Shown: positions 1-9,081, counted from the stretch's first letter. The stretch is DNA of 57,242 nt from Chloroflexota bacterium (GCA_016190755.1 JACPPY010000051.1:1-57242), one strand, 5' to 3'. Numbers and translations: made by a program. The notes: generated by a model from the sequence alone, not told the origin.

Positions 1-106
1 CCTCACCCTGACTACGTGCATGGCGCCGGAGGCTCGCTTTGACATGCCCAACTATAGACATAACGAGGGCCTCTTGTCAAGCATCCTTCTGTCTACATCG
101 TCAAAG

Positions 107-436
107 CTAAACAGCTTCGGATGACTCGGAAGTTGCGACTAGTACCACGGAAGGCTCAGGATGCTGCTGTGGCTTTGGAAGCCGGGCCACAGTTGCCTTC
201 TCCTGCCCGGGCAGAACAGTTGTTCCGGCAAGCTCCGGCGACTGCGGCGTACTGGCCGTGGCGGCAGAGTTCTGCTTCGAAGCAAGCTCCGCTGCGGCCC
301 ACGAGCGGGCCTGTTGCAGCATCGAGTCGGCGGCAGAGACTGCCGCCGCGCCTGCCTGCAACGGGATAAGCTCCAGCACAAGGACTGCGATGAGTGCAAT
401 GGACAGAAGACGGGTCGAGCGACGAAGCCAGGACAT
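107..436 (-). CDS. Small exported Ala/Ser-rich protein, unknown function
   Basis: A 109-residue protein opening with a positively charged stretch (MSWLRRSTR) and a hydrophobic core of about 20 residues ending near AGAAA, typical of a Sec signal peptide. The rest is low-complexity Ala/Ser/Pro sequence with no recognisable domain. A strong GGAGGT ribosome binding site lies nine bases before the ATG, which argues that the gene is real. It follows the formate dehydrogenase gene on the same strand after about 70 bases and may be co-transcribed with it. I do not recognise the family. Confidence 0.55.
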   Translation of the reverse strand: MSWLRRSTRLLSIALIAVLVLELIPLQAGAAAVSAADSMLQQARSWAAAELASKQNSAATASTPQSPELAGTTVLPGQEKATVARLPKPQQHPEPSVVLVATSESSEAV

Positions 437-504
437 AGGGCCACCTCCGCATAGAGGTGCGAACGTACAACCAATACTGGTCGTTGCTTCGTCCTGACGG
501 GGAA

Positions 505-3297
505 CTACCGTGCGCCAGCGCCTACTGGGCTCTCTTCCTTCTCGACCCTTACCGCCGCCACCTTGAACTCCGGTGTCTTGGCCACTGGGTCAAGCGCCGG
601 GCTGGTGAGCACGTTCGTCGGCGACTCCGCAAAGTGGAAGGTCATGAACACGACACCAGGAGGCGAAGATTGCGTCACCTTCACCCTGGCGCTTACCTTT
701 CCTCGACGTGAGATCACCTTCACCGCATCGCCGTCCTTGAGTCCAAAACGTGCAGCATCCGCCGGGTTTATCTCCACCTTCTCTTGCCCGCTCATTTTGT
801 TCAGGCCACGGACCTTGCGCGTCATTGTGCCGCTATGATACTGGTACAGCGACCGCCCGGTGGTCAGTATGAGCGGATACTCGGCGTCCGGCAGCTCGGC
901 AGACGGTATGTAATTCAACGCTGCGAATCTGCCTTTGCCGCGCGAGAACTTGCCCACATGCATTACGGGTGTCCCGGGATGGTCCGGCGCCGGGCACGGC
1001 CATTGCAGAGATGTTTGCTCCAGCCTCTCCAGCGTTATTCCACCATAGGAAGGCGTGAGCGAGGCAATTTCCTTCATGATATCCGACGGGCTCTCGTAGT
1101 CGAAGCCGGCGGCGCCCATCTTCTGGGCCACCTGGCACATTATCAACCAGTCCGGCCGGGACTCGCCGACTGGCGGTATGACCTGGCGCACACGCTGCAC
1201 GCGCCTCTCGGTGTTGGTGAACGAACCGTCCTTCTCGGCGAAACTGGCCGCCGGCAGCACTACATGCGCCAGCCTTGCCGTTTCGGACATGAATATGTCC
1301 TGCACGACTACGAATTCCAGCTTCTTCAGAGCTTCCTCGACATGGTGTGCGGACGCTTCGGTGAGAACAGGGTTCTCACCAACGATGTACATAGCCTTAA
1401 TATGGCCGTCGAGCGCATGATGGAACGTCTCCGTTACGGTCAGCCCGGGCTTGGGGCTCAACGCGATGCCCCAGGCGTCCTCGAACTTCTTCCTGGCCTG
1501 CGCGTCGTCCACGCGCTGGTAGCCGGTGAACACGTTCGGCAAAGCGCCCATGTCGCAGGCGCCCTGTACGTTGTTCTGTCCTCGTAGAGGATTCACGCCG
1601 CTGGAAGGCCTGCCCACGTTGCCTGTGACCATGGCCAGGTTGCCTAGCGACATGACGTTGTCCGTACCGTGGGAGTGCTGGGTTATGCCCATAGTGTACA
1701 GGATGGATGCCGGCTTCGAGGTAGCATACAGGCGTGCCGCCTCGACTATCTGCTGTCGCGGCACTCCGGTTATGCGCTCGACCGTGTCCAGGTCGAACTG
1801 CCGCAAGGACTCTTTCAAGGCATCGAGGTTCTCGCAGCGCTCCCTGATGAACTCCTCATCCGCCAGGTCTTCGTCAAGTATCACCCTGATCATCCCCATG
1901 ACCAGCGGCACGTCGGTGCCCGGGTGCTGCCTTAACCAAATAGTGGCAAACTTGACCAGCGGTATCTCACGAGGGTTAGCTACAATAAGCTTGGCGCCCC
2001 TCTTCACTGCCCGTATTATCTGCAGTGCCAGCACCGGGTGCGCCTGGGTGGTGTTGGTGCCGATCGCCAGTATGCAAGCGGCATCGCCTATTTCCCTGAT
2101 GGAGTTGGTCATCGCGCCGCTCCCGAAGCTCGTGGCCAGACCGGCCACAGTCGGGCTGTGTCAGAGGCGCGCACAGTGGTCGACGTTGTTTGTCTGCATC
2201 ACCACCCGGGCGAATTTCTGCATCACATAGTTGTCTTCGTTGGTACACTTGGCTGAAGTGACCATCGCAAACTGGTCGCCCTTGTACTGGCCCAGCTTCT
2301 CGGCTATCAGGGCAAGCGCCTCATCCCACGTGGTCTCGACAAACTCCTCGCCCTTCCTCACCAGGGGTTTCGTCAGCCGCTCCGGGCTATGCACGAATTC
2401 AGCTATGCCATACCGGCCTTTTACGCATGCCTGCCCGCGGTTGGCCGGGCCCTCCGGGTCGGGCCTGGTCCTTATTATCCTGTCGCCCTTGAGCTCCAAT
2501 ATCAACTGGCAGCCGACGCCGCAGTAGGGACAAATGGTCTTTACGCTACGCTCCGCGACACCCTCCCACTTGCTTCCGCTATCGGTGAGCGCTCCCACCG
2601 GGCACACATCTACACAAGCGCCGCAAGACTGGCACCCCGACTCTATCAACGTGCCGTTCTTCGGGCCCGGCAGCTTGTAACCACCCCTCGGCACGCGTTC
2701 CAGTGCCGCCGCTCCGCGCACCTGGCTGCATACAGCCATACACAGGCCACAGTCGATACACAGGTTATAGTCACGGTCGAAGAATGGGCTATCCTTCTCT
2801 AAGATTATGCCACGGTACTTATAGCCCGGCACTGTCTCGCCTTCCAGGCCTATGTAGTCGGCCGCCTTTTGCAGTTCACAACGCTGGTTCTTGGGGCAGG
2901 TAACACAACGCTCCGTCACTCTAACATTGCGCAGGCATATATCGAAAGGCTTGCAGTGGACCTTGCGCCAGCAGGTGAGGCATGCATTCGGATGTTGCGC
3001 CAGTATCTTTTTGAGCGCCGCCAGTCGGGCCTCTCTCAGCGACGGCGAGTCTATATTGATGACCATGCCATCTGTGGCTTCCGTGAGGCACGCCTTTACC
3101 GGTTCCGGCCTGCCGGCAACCTCCACCACGCACAGGTTGCACGTGCCTGAGGGCTCAAGGCCCGGATGAGCGCACAGCGCCGGGATGTAGATACCGGCCT
3201 GTCTTGCAGCGTCGAGAATGGTCTGCCCCGGCTTGGCTTCCACCGCACGCCCACCGACGGACATCAAGACTGATGCAGACTTGGTCAACGTAGTCAT
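505..3297 (-). CDS. fdhA: Selenocysteine-containing formate dehydrogenase catalytic subunit
   Basis: Molybdenum/tungsten bis-pyranopterin formate dehydrogenase of 930 residues, read through an in-frame UGA at 2161-2163 (residue 379). The UGA sits in CARL-U-HSPTVAGL, the exact selenocysteine context of FdhA/FdhF enzymes, and is followed by a SECIS hairpin. Domains in order: N-terminal [2Fe-2S] ferredoxin domain (cysteines from about residue 42), NuoG-like cysteine-rich segment, two [4Fe-4S] motifs (CIDCGLC near 180, CQSCGAC near 222), then the catalytic domain with its own cluster (CPYCGVGC near 256). This is the cytoplasmic NAD(P)- or ferredoxin-linked layout; no Tat signal is present. The start chosen is the ATG at 3297 behind GGGAG; a GTG at 3360 would add 21 residues but has no ribosome binding site. 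No FdhB or NuoEF-like partner is adjacent. Naive annotation would split it into two genes. Confidence 0.93.
2132..2163 (-). promoter_or_regulatory. UGA(Sec) codon and bacterial SECIS hairpin of fdhA
   Basis: Read on the minus strand, UGA (2161-2163) is followed 12 bases later by a perfect 6-bp stem GTGGCC/GGCCAC closing a GGTCU loop (2132-2148). The loop guanines lie 19-20 bases after the UGA, the same geometry as the E. coli fdhF SECIS, whose apical loop is also GGUCU. This is the element that SelB and tRNA-Sec use to decode UGA as selenocysteine. Confidence 0.9.
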
Positions 3298-3434
3298 TGG
3301 CTTCGATACTCCCGCCCAGATCCGAATATGGTGCCGCTTCTTGTACTCGGGCGCGGACACGCAATTCTATTTCGAGAGTAACTCAAGGGATGTACAAGAA
3401 TTGCGACAAACCTTTTACCAACCACCCACATAGC

Positions 3435-3508
3435 ATCCCATTAGAGTACATGATGTACAGTATATAGCATACATGACGTACAGTATACCTGACATTCTAT
3501 CCCATTAG
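3435..3508. promoter_or_regulatory. Repeat-rich candidate operator upstream of fdhA
   Basis: Two near-identical 18-base units (TACATGATGTACAGTATA at 3447-3464 and TACATGACGTACAGTATA at 3470-3487) repeat with a 23-base period and contain palindromic cores such as GTACA-TGA-TGTAC. They are bracketed by a 10-base direct repeat ATCCCATTAG (3435-3444 and 3499-3508). On the minus strand the units contain TATACT -10-like boxes. The block lies between yjbQ and fdhA and is AT-rich compared with its surroundings, so it looks like a regulator-binding promoter region for fdhA. The regulator is unknown. Confidence 0.5.
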
Positions 3509-3557
3509 CTTCGCGATAGCAATTCAGCCGCCAGCAGTTATACCGGCGGGAGAGGCG

Positions 3558-3974
3558 CTACTCTCCCATTATCTGTACGACCAGGTCCCTGGCCCGGGGC
3601 CTGTTGTCGAAATCGACGAGCACTATCTGCTGCCAGGTGCCGAGGAGCAGGCTCCGGTTGGTGAAGGGTACCGTGAGCGATGGGCCGAGCAAAGACGCCC
3701 GGACATGAGAGTGTCCGTTCCCGTCACCCCAGGCACGGTCGTGCTGGTACTGCATCCCTTTCGGCACGGCCCGTTCCCACATGGCCTTGAAGTCTGCCAG
3801 CAGCCCCGGCTCATACTCGATGGTCGTCACCCCGGCAGTGGAGCCAGCCACGAAAACGGTAGCTGTCCCGCTCTCCACACCGGAATCGTGCACAGCCTGA
3901 ACGACTCGTCCGGTGATATCAAGTATGTCACCATCGCCTTGTGTGTGGACCGATATGCGTTTGGTTACAACCAT
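3558..3974 (-). CDS. yjbQ: YjbQ/UPF0047 family protein
   Basis: A 138-residue protein of the YjbQ (UPF0047) family, whose members are small beta-rich trimers; some complement thiamine-phosphate synthase mutants, but their physiological role is not settled. Diagnostic features are the GSTAGVTTIEYEPG segment and the C-terminal block WGDGNGHSHVRASLLGPS with its metal-binding histidines, followed by TWQQIVLVDFDNRPR. The start is the ATG at 3974 (MVVTKRIS), preceded by GAGG; the frame is open further upstream, but that extension is not family-like. It lies between asd and fdhA on the same strand. Confidence 0.88.
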   Translation of the reverse strand: MVVTKRISVHTQGDGDILDITGRVVQAVHDSGVESGTATVFVAGSTAGVTTIEYEPGLLADFKAMWERAVPKGMQYQHDRAWGDGNGHSHVRASLLGPSLTVPFTNRSLLLGTWQQIVLVDFDNRPRARDLVVQIMGE

Positions 3975-4063
3975 GGCTCGCCTCAGAGGGGAATGTGTCC
4001 AGCGGCAGAACTCAGTTCCATCGGGTAACATGCGGCCCAGCCCAACAGGCGGAGCCACACTAT

Positions 4064-5113
4064 CTAGTTGAGGTAGCCCTTTACTTTCATCAGCTCGGCG
4101 TTCAGTATTGCGGCCCCGGCTGCGCCGCGGACCGTGTTGTGGCCCAGCACCACGAACTTGTAGCCCAGCAGCGGGCACTCCCTTATCCTGCCTACCACCG
4201 ACGCCATGCTCTTTTCCACGTCACGGTCCATCTTGGGCTGAGGCCGGTTGTTTTCCTCGCGCAAGACTATGGGATGGTCGGGCGCGCTCGGCAGGTCCAG
4301 TCCTTTTAACGGGTTGAATGCCTTGAAAGCCGCCTTTATCTCATCTATGCCCGGCTTCTTCTCCAGCTTCACGGAAACGCACTCAGTGTGGCCGTCGTTC
4401 ACGTTTACCCGGGTGCAGTGGGCGCTCACCGTTATGCTTGCGGGTACGAATTTTCCTTCGCCAAGCCTGCCCAGAAGCTTGAGCGTCTCCCGCTCCATCT
4501 TCTCTTCCTCGCCGCCGATGTAAGGTATGACGTTGTCCAATATATCGAGGGAGGCCACGCCGGGATAACCAGCTCCGGACAGCGCCTGCATCGTGGTCAC
4601 GAACACCTTGTTCAGGCCGAACTGCATCAACGGTTTCAATGCGATGACCAAGTGGATCGTCGAGCAGTTGGGGTTGGTCACGATCATGCCCTTCCAGCCG
4701 CGGTTGCGCTTCTGGAAGGCAATCATCCCCATATGGTCGGCATTGACCTCCGGTATGAGCAGCGGCACATCCGGCTCCATGCGGTGGTTCCGTGAGTTGC
4801 TCGATACGACATACCCAGCCTGGGCAAAAGCCTGCTCTATCGGGCCGGCGATCTCGGCATCAAGCGCAGAGAACACAACCTGGCAATCGAGCCCTGGCAC
4901 GCACTCTTTCACGACCAGATTGCCGATCGACTCCGGTATCGCAGTGGGAAGCTTCCAGCGTCCAAACATCGACTCGCCGTAACTTTTACCGGCGGACCTC
5001 TCAGAAGCAGCCACCTCGGTGACCTGGAACCAAGGGTGATTCCCTAGCAGTTGGACAAACCTCTGGCCGACCATACCGGTGGCTCCGAGTATTCCCACCT
5101 TGACCTTATTCAT
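4064..5113 (-). CDS. asd: Aspartate-semialdehyde dehydrogenase (archaeal/fungal-type)
   Basis: Reduces L-aspartyl-4-phosphate to aspartate semialdehyde with NADPH, the branch point to lysine/diaminopimelate, threonine and methionine. The 349-residue protein has the N-terminal Rossmann motif GILGATGMVGQRF, the catalytic cysteine in NPNCST, and the SGAGYPGV and GHNTVRGAAGA blocks. Length and motif spelling fit the archaeal/fungal-type subfamily rather than the E. coli type. A GGAGG ribosome binding site precedes the ATG by nine bases. No other lysine or threonine genes are adjacent, so it appears to stand alone. Confidence 0.95.
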   Translation of the reverse strand: MNKVKVGILGATGMVGQRFVQLLGNHPWFQVTEVAASERSAGKSYGESMFGRWKLPTAIPESIGNLVVKECVPGLDCQVVFSALDAEIAGPIEQAFAQAGYVVSSNSRNHRMEPDVPLLIPEVNADHMGMIAFQKRNRGWKGMIVTNPNCSTIHLVIALKPLMQFGLNKVFVTTMQALSGAGYPGVASLDILDNVIPYIGGEEEKMERETLKLLGRLGEGKFVPASITVSAHCTRVNVNDGHTECVSVKLEKKPGIDEIKAAFKAFNPLKGLDLPSAPDHPIVLREENNRPQPKMDRDVEKSMASVVGRIRECPLLGYKFVVLGHNTVRGAAGAAILNAELMKVKGYLN

Positions 5114-5291
5114 CTATATGTGCCTCCGGAACAATGGATGCTGCGATGGACTACCATTATCGTCATCTCTGTTCCTAGTGTCAACGACGCTTGGCCCAAT
5201 GATATCCGAAGATACCTGTGAAGCACTCATAGATGTGGAATAATTACCATAGTAGCGCCGGACAGGACAAAAAAGCGAGAGGTCAAGCAAG

Positions 5292-5777
5292 ATGAATTTG
5301 GGAGTCACGAATGGTTTCAAGATGGACATTCGTAAGGCCGGTAAAGAAGACATCGATGCCCTGTTGGGTATGGCCCTCTCGCTCTGGCCCGACGAGCCGA
5401 GAGACTATTTGAGGAAATCGCTCAAGAATATTCTGGCTTCGAGACGGCAGGCGGTTTTCGTATGCAAGAGTGAGGACGGGAAGTACGCCGGTTTCATAAA
5501 CGTATCTACCCGAAGGGAATATGTCCCCGGCGCCACATCGTATCCGGTTGGGTATGTGGAAGGAATCTACGTCAGGCCAAAATACCGCCGGAAGGGTATT
5601 GCCAGAAAACTGATGGGGCTTGGAGAGAGATGGGCGGCGGACAAGGGTTGCGAACAAATTGGCTCGGACACCTGGTTATGGAATACCGCCAGTCAAAAAT
5701 TCCACAAAAGGGTCGGATTCAAGGAGGAGGAAAGGGTGGTCTTCTATATCAAAAGACTTGAAGTCTCCCAATCCTGA
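5292..5777 (+). CDS. GNAT acetyltransferase, AAC(6')-I-like
   Basis: A 161-residue GNAT-fold acetyltransferase resembling the chromosomal aminoglycoside 6'-N-acetyltransferase AAC(6')-I group: an N-terminal MDIRKAGKEDIDALL strand-helix, the LWPDEP motif, then VGYVEGIYVRPKYRRKGIARKL, the acetyl-CoA-binding motif A (RRKGIA loop), followed by GSDTWLWNTASQKFH and a GF-x-E-x-ER-VV-x-Y-x-K C-terminus. The ATG at 5292 has a weak AGAGG upstream; an internal ATG at 5322 gives the more usual family start. The natural substrate is unknown, and environmental members need not confer resistance. Confidence 0.8.
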   Translation: MNLGVTNGFKMDIRKAGKEDIDALLGMALSLWPDEPRDYLRKSLKNILASRRQAVFVCKSEDGKYAGFINVSTRREYVPGATSYPVGYVEGIYVRPKYRRKGIARKLMGLGERWAADKGCEQIGSDTWLWNTASQKFHKRVGFKEEERVVFYIKRLEVSQS

Positions 5778-5793
5778 CGGATTGAATATTCGT

Positions 5794-5821
5794 TATAATT
5801 GGCGGGACAGCGCAAGGAGGT
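5794..5821 (+). promoter_or_regulatory. Candidate -10 box and ribosome binding site of lipoprotein gene
   Basis: TATAAT at 5794-5799 is followed by AAGGAGG at 5815-5821 and ATG at 5826. No good -35 hexamer is visible 17 bases upstream. The ribosome binding site decides the start of the lipoprotein against a longer open frame beginning at 5799. Confidence 0.45.
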
Positions 5822-5825
5822 CGGG

Positions 5826-6485
5826 ATGAAATCAATCACAAGGGCCATTTGTCTGGTTCTACTCCTAGCGTTAGGCGTGAGCGTGGGCGCATGCAATGCC
5901 GCCTCTGTTGCGTCGAACACCAGTACAAGTACCAGCGCAAGTTCTGGCGCCAGTACCAATACCAGCAATGAGAAGACTATCACGATTACGACGACGGTGA
6001 CCTGGGCGGGACCCGGCACTTCGACGCCTGAAAATAGGACCACAACTACAACAGAGAAGACAGAAATGACCAGGACGCCGATGCCAGCTACAACAGCAAC
6101 AAAGACACTGGCCAGCACTGCCACCACGAGCGTAGAGCAGGTTAAGTGGGCAGACCAAGGGTTCATATTTGTGGATGGACAGGGGACTTTCAAATACCAG
6201 CGTGTGTTTGAACCGGTTAACGAGGCGGTGGACTTTGGAGGAGTGGTCTTCTCTCCCTATGATTATGGTCAGGGGAAGACGGTATCTGGGCCAGTGGCAT
6301 TTTCCCTGACAGCAAGTTTCCAGGACGGGACAACGGAACAGCTTTCCTACGTAGGGTTGGGTTCTTTGAGTAACGTGACGCTAAGGTTCACAAAACACAG
6401 TAATCCCAGGGCTGGTGTCATGCTTGCGTGGCAACAGATCGGAGGCAGCCTTCGCTCGGTGATGTACTTGTTGGTCAGTTCTTAG
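5826..6485 (+). CDS. Thr/Ser-rich surface lipoprotein, unknown function
   Basis: A 219-residue predicted lipoprotein. The N-terminus has a short basic region, a leucine-rich hydrophobic core and a lipobox ending VGAC, so Cys 23 is the likely lipidated residue. A long Ser/Thr linker (roughly residues 25-105) separates the anchor from a compact C-terminal domain beginning near WADQGFIF, which is beta-rich and of no family I recognise. The ATG at 5826 follows a perfect AAGGAGG. It is a single gene between the acetyltransferase and the SemiSWEET. Confidence 0.75.
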   Translation: MKSITRAICLVLLLALGVSVGACNAASVASNTSTSTSASSGASTNTSNEKTITITTTVTWAGPGTSTPENRTTTTTEKTEMTRTPMPATTATKTLASTATTSVEQVKWADQGFIFVDGQGTFKYQRVFEPVNEAVDFGGVVFSPYDYGQGKTVSGPVAFSLTASFQDGTTEQLSYVGLGSLSNVTLRFTKHSNPRAGVMLAWQQIGGSLRSVMYLLVSS

Positions 6486-6577
6486 CCTGCAAGAGACGAA
6501 ATTGTCAGCAGCGAATCCAGAAAAGCGCACCGGATAGCGTCACAATTTGACTCTCGCTGTCGGGCGGTCGTGCCCAG

Positions 6578-6583
6578 TATAAT
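6578..6583 (+). promoter_or_regulatory. Candidate -10 box before the SemiSWEET gene
   Basis: TATAAT, 33 bases upstream of the TTG start at 6616. No convincing -35 hexamer is visible at 16-18 bases. The spacing to the gene would fit a short leader containing the TGGAGG ribosome binding site. Confidence 0.35.
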
Positions 6584-6615
6584 ACGGCCGACTCTGTTCC
6601 TGTGGAGGACCGAAA

Positions 6616-6873
6616 TTGGCCGGAAATGAGATACTGGGTTTCGTTGGCGGAGCGCTGACCTCGCTATCGCTCGTGCCCCAGGCCTGGCGGTTGTTCAGGC
6701 TGAAGAGCGCCCGTGAGATAAGCCTTCCGTTCTCTTCTCTGCTCCTGGCCGGCATAGCGTGCTGGTTGGTCTACGGAATATCGATGGGACTCATGCCAGT
6801 AATAGTATGGAACGCAGTATCGTTGGTACTGTCTTTTACTATGCTGATTGCCAAGTTGAAGTACGGCAGGTGA
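6616..6873 (+). CDS. SemiSWEET / PQ-loop small transporter
   Basis: An 85-residue, three-helix PQ-loop protein. The signature LVPQAWRLFRLKSAREIS contains the PQ motif and the conserved basic loop of bacterial SemiSWEETs, which work as homodimers transporting sugars down a gradient. The hydrophobic segments are residues 5-22, 39-57 and 60-78, and the length matches the family. Translation starts with TTG behind a TGGAGG ribosome binding site; no in-frame ATG gives an intact first helix. The substrate cannot be read from the sequence. Confidence 0.82.
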   Translation: MAGNEILGFVGGALTSLSLVPQAWRLFRLKSAREISLPFSSLLLAGIACWLVYGISMGLMPVIVWNAVSLVLSFTMLIAKLKYGR

Positions 6874-6943
6874 TGAGGCCCTGGCCGACCGTGTCGAAGC
6901 GGGCCGGCAGGCGGATGCCCATGCACAATGTCTCTCGAACTAT

Positions 6944-7684
6944 CTAGAGCCTCAACAACAGCAGGCCAACGGATAATGATATTATCATGGCTGCTAATAT
7001 TCGCAGTGCGAGCTCAGGCGCAACAAGTAGCGCCTCGGCATCTAGCGGTTCTTTTCTTCCGTCGAGGTAGCTGATAGTCCCTTCAACCTGCAAGGTCTTA
7101 CGCCGAATGGTCCTGGCATACGTGCTCAGCTTGCGTTGCGCCAGGCTCATCGCAAAACAGGCGATGGTCAGCAGTCCTGCCCCGGCACTAAAGCCCTCGG
7201 CGTTGGCCCAATAGGATGCGGCGAATGGAAAGGCACCCCATGCCAGCGCGAACCAGAAGTCAGTATGGAAACGCCCGTGGAACAATTCCAGGTTGTAAGC
7301 CAGTAAGACGAACGTTCCGGACCCCACAAACCACCACATTGAGTGCATTTGCGTGACCGATCCCCATATCCCTACGGACAGGGCTCCCAAGGCTCCGACT
7401 CCCGCCAGGGCCCAGAGTACCCGTCGCGGTATCTGCGTCTTGAGTGGTCTTCCCTTTAACTCGTCGAGTGCGTGCGCGCTCATTCCAACTGCCAGGAAAA
7501 AGGCTATCAGGCCCAATATCAGCCTGTCGATGCGGAAGCCCGGCGCCACTACGGCGCCCAGGACCACGTAGCTCAGGTGCCAGGCTGTGTAAGGCGGGTG
7601 GAGCAATGTTATATAATCCCGCCAGGCGCCAGCCTGAAGAGCGTAGAAAGCCGGCCTGCCCTGCGCCGCCATTTTCGACATCAT
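6944..7684 (-). CDS. Polytopic membrane protein, possible UbiA-superfamily relative
   Basis: A 246-residue integral membrane protein with about seven hydrophobic segments. The motif SAHALDELKGRPL after the second segment recalls the aspartate-rich prenyl-diphosphate site of UbiA prenyltransferases but lacks the full NDxxDxxxD, so the assignment is tentative. It begins two bases after the stop of the methyltransferase gene 7685-8452 on the same strand, so the two are surely one operon. A role in modifying an isoprenoid lipid or quinone is an inference from that pairing. Confidence 0.5.
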   Translation of the reverse strand: MMSKMAAQGRPAFYALQAGAWRDYITLLHPPYTAWHLSYVVLGAVVAPGFRIDRLILGLIAFFLAVGMSAHALDELKGRPLKTQIPRRVLWALAGVGALGALSVGIWGSVTQMHSMWWFVGSGTFVLLAYNLELFHGRFHTDFWFALAWGAFPFAASYWANAEGFSAGAGLLTIACFAMSLAQRKLSTYARTIRRKTLQVEGTISYLDGRKEPLDAEALLVAPELALRILAAMIISLSVGLLLLRL

Positions 7685-8452
7685 TCAGCCTTCCTTGGTG
7701 CCCCACATGACGATGCCGCCGCCAAGCGATAGGCGTTGCGCCCGTACATCCGACATTCCGGCCTTTTTCCACATCGCGGCGATATGCTCCGGGGGATATA
7801 GCTTATAGAAATCTCGAATGCTGCGCCCCAGGAAACGGCCGACCCTGCGCCAACCGGGCGATAGTGGAATGGTCGCCGCCGGCAATACCGCGCCGGTGTA
7901 AACATGCCACAGGAGACGCACGAAGGCACTTTCCGGAACGCCAAACTCAAGGGATAGCATCTGGCCGCCGGGCTTCAGGACACGTGCCATCTCCGCGAGT
8001 GTAGCCTGCGGGTCCGGAACATAGCGAAGCAAATAGGAAAACACTACAACGTCGAAAGCCTCAGAACTAAAAGGCAGACTGTCTGCCGTGCCCCCGACAA
8101 GCTGAACCTGGCCATCCATCGAGCGCTTCCTGACGGCCGCAAGCCCGCTACGCAGCATTTTGAGACTGATATCCAGGCCGACCACCTGTGCATGCCTCTC
8201 TTCCGCTGCCTCCATCGCCACACCTGCGGTGCCTGTGCTGACGTCCAGCACAAGCGCTCCAGGTTTGCTATCCACCTTCGATACCAGCACCCGTCGCCAG
8301 CGAAGGTATTGAAACAGGCACAGCGCCTGCGCCCAGAGGTCATAGGAGGACGCAATGCCGTTGAACAGGTCACGGGCAAACCGTTGTCGGAGTGAGCTGC
8401 CGCCGTCCTCCAGACGCGCGAGGTATTTGTGGCCGCCCCTCTTGTCCTCCAT
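7685..8452 (-). CDS. UbiE/MenG-like class I SAM methyltransferase
   Basis: A 255-residue Rossmann-fold methyltransferase: motif I LDVSTGTAG (variant of LDxGxGTG), acidic motif II VVGLDIS, FDVVVFSYLLRYVPD, and the post-motif ARVLKPGGQMLSLEFG typical of UbiE/MenG and sterol-type methyltransferases. The N-terminal FNGIASSYDLWAQAL segment is also UbiE-like. It lies directly upstream of the UbiA-like membrane gene and 550 bases from a second UbiE-like gene on the other strand. Menaquinone C-methylation or modification of another lipid headgroup are both possible. Confidence 0.78.
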   Translation of the reverse strand: MEDKRGGHKYLARLEDGGSSLRQRFARDLFNGIASSYDLWAQALCLFQYLRWRRVLVSKVDSKPGALVLDVSTGTAGVAMEAAEERHAQVVGLDISLKMLRSGLAAVRKRSMDGQVQLVGGTADSLPFSSEAFDVVVFSYLLRYVPDPQATLAEMARVLKPGGQMLSLEFGVPESAFVRLLWHVYTGAVLPAATIPLSPGWRRVGRFLGRSIRDFYKLYPPEHIAAMWKKAGMSDVRAQRLSLGGGIVMWGTKEG

Positions 8453-8492
8453 TCACCCCATTATCCCATACGACGTAGCCGTGCACATAGCA

Positions 8493-8936
8493 TTACCTGG
8501 ATACGTTTATAGCCGGGAGACCATCGGATGCCCACATCGCCATGCCGCCATGAAGGTTCCACACGTCCCTGTACCCCAGACGCACAAGCGTTTTGGCCGC
8601 CAGAGCGCTCATGTGGCCACTGACGCAGTACAAGACAATTCGGGCTCCTTTGTCTTCAGGCAGCGATGAGATGTTCTGCTCCATGGTGTCGTAGGGGATG
8701 AACAGGTCCGTGCCAGGCAACTCGCCCTGGTAGGGCACATGCACATTGACAAGCAGGAAACGCTTGTCCTTCATCATTGAGTTTAGCTCGGCGGGCATGA
8801 CATCAGTGAACCTGCCACCCTCCACTTCGATCAACTTCGTGCCGGATTGCGCTGCACCGCCACGCGAACAGCCCGCGAGAGTCACCGATACCGCGACGAG
8901 GGCTGCCATCGCAAGACCAAGGTATTTGTTCTTCAT
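8493..8936 (-). CDS. Rhodanese-domain lipoprotein
   Basis: A 147-residue exported protein with a signal peptide ending in a clear lipobox (VTLAGC) and a single rhodanese domain. The active-site loop YCVSGHMS carries the catalytic cysteine in the CxxGxxS arrangement, with upstream VNVHVPYQGELPGT matching the family's substrate-site strand. Rhodaneses of this type move sulfane sulfur or bind reduced sulfur species at the cell surface. The start chosen is MKNKYLG at 8936, which gives a normal signal peptide; an upstream in-frame ATG at 8975 would add 13 polar residues. Confidence 0.85.
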   Translation of the reverse strand: MKNKYLGLAMAALVAVSVTLAGCSRGGAAQSGTKLIEVEGGRFTDVMPAELNSMMKDKRFLLVNVHVPYQGELPGTDLFIPYDTMEQNISSLPEDKGARIVLYCVSGHMSALAAKTLVRLGYRDVWNLHGGMAMWASDGLPAINVSR

Positions 8937-9081
8937 GCGTATTTCTCTAGATCCGTTCTCCAAATGATACTTCACAGAGCAAGACCAAGTCGAGGTACCT
9001 GCAACGCGATCCTTGGATCGTATTTGACCACGTAGACGACAAATGATAGCCTGTGGCCTTTAGGGACACAGGGCATCTCCA

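Noticed and set aside
2161-2163. Stop codon splitting fdhA into two genes or a pseudogene
   Set aside because: The UGA falls exactly at the selenocysteine position of formate dehydrogenases and is followed by a SECIS hairpin, so the gene is intact.
784-2230. Long plus-strand open frames opposite fdhA
   Set aside because: They lie antisense to a fully conserved gene, and their translations are Arg/Ala/Leu-rich with no family features.
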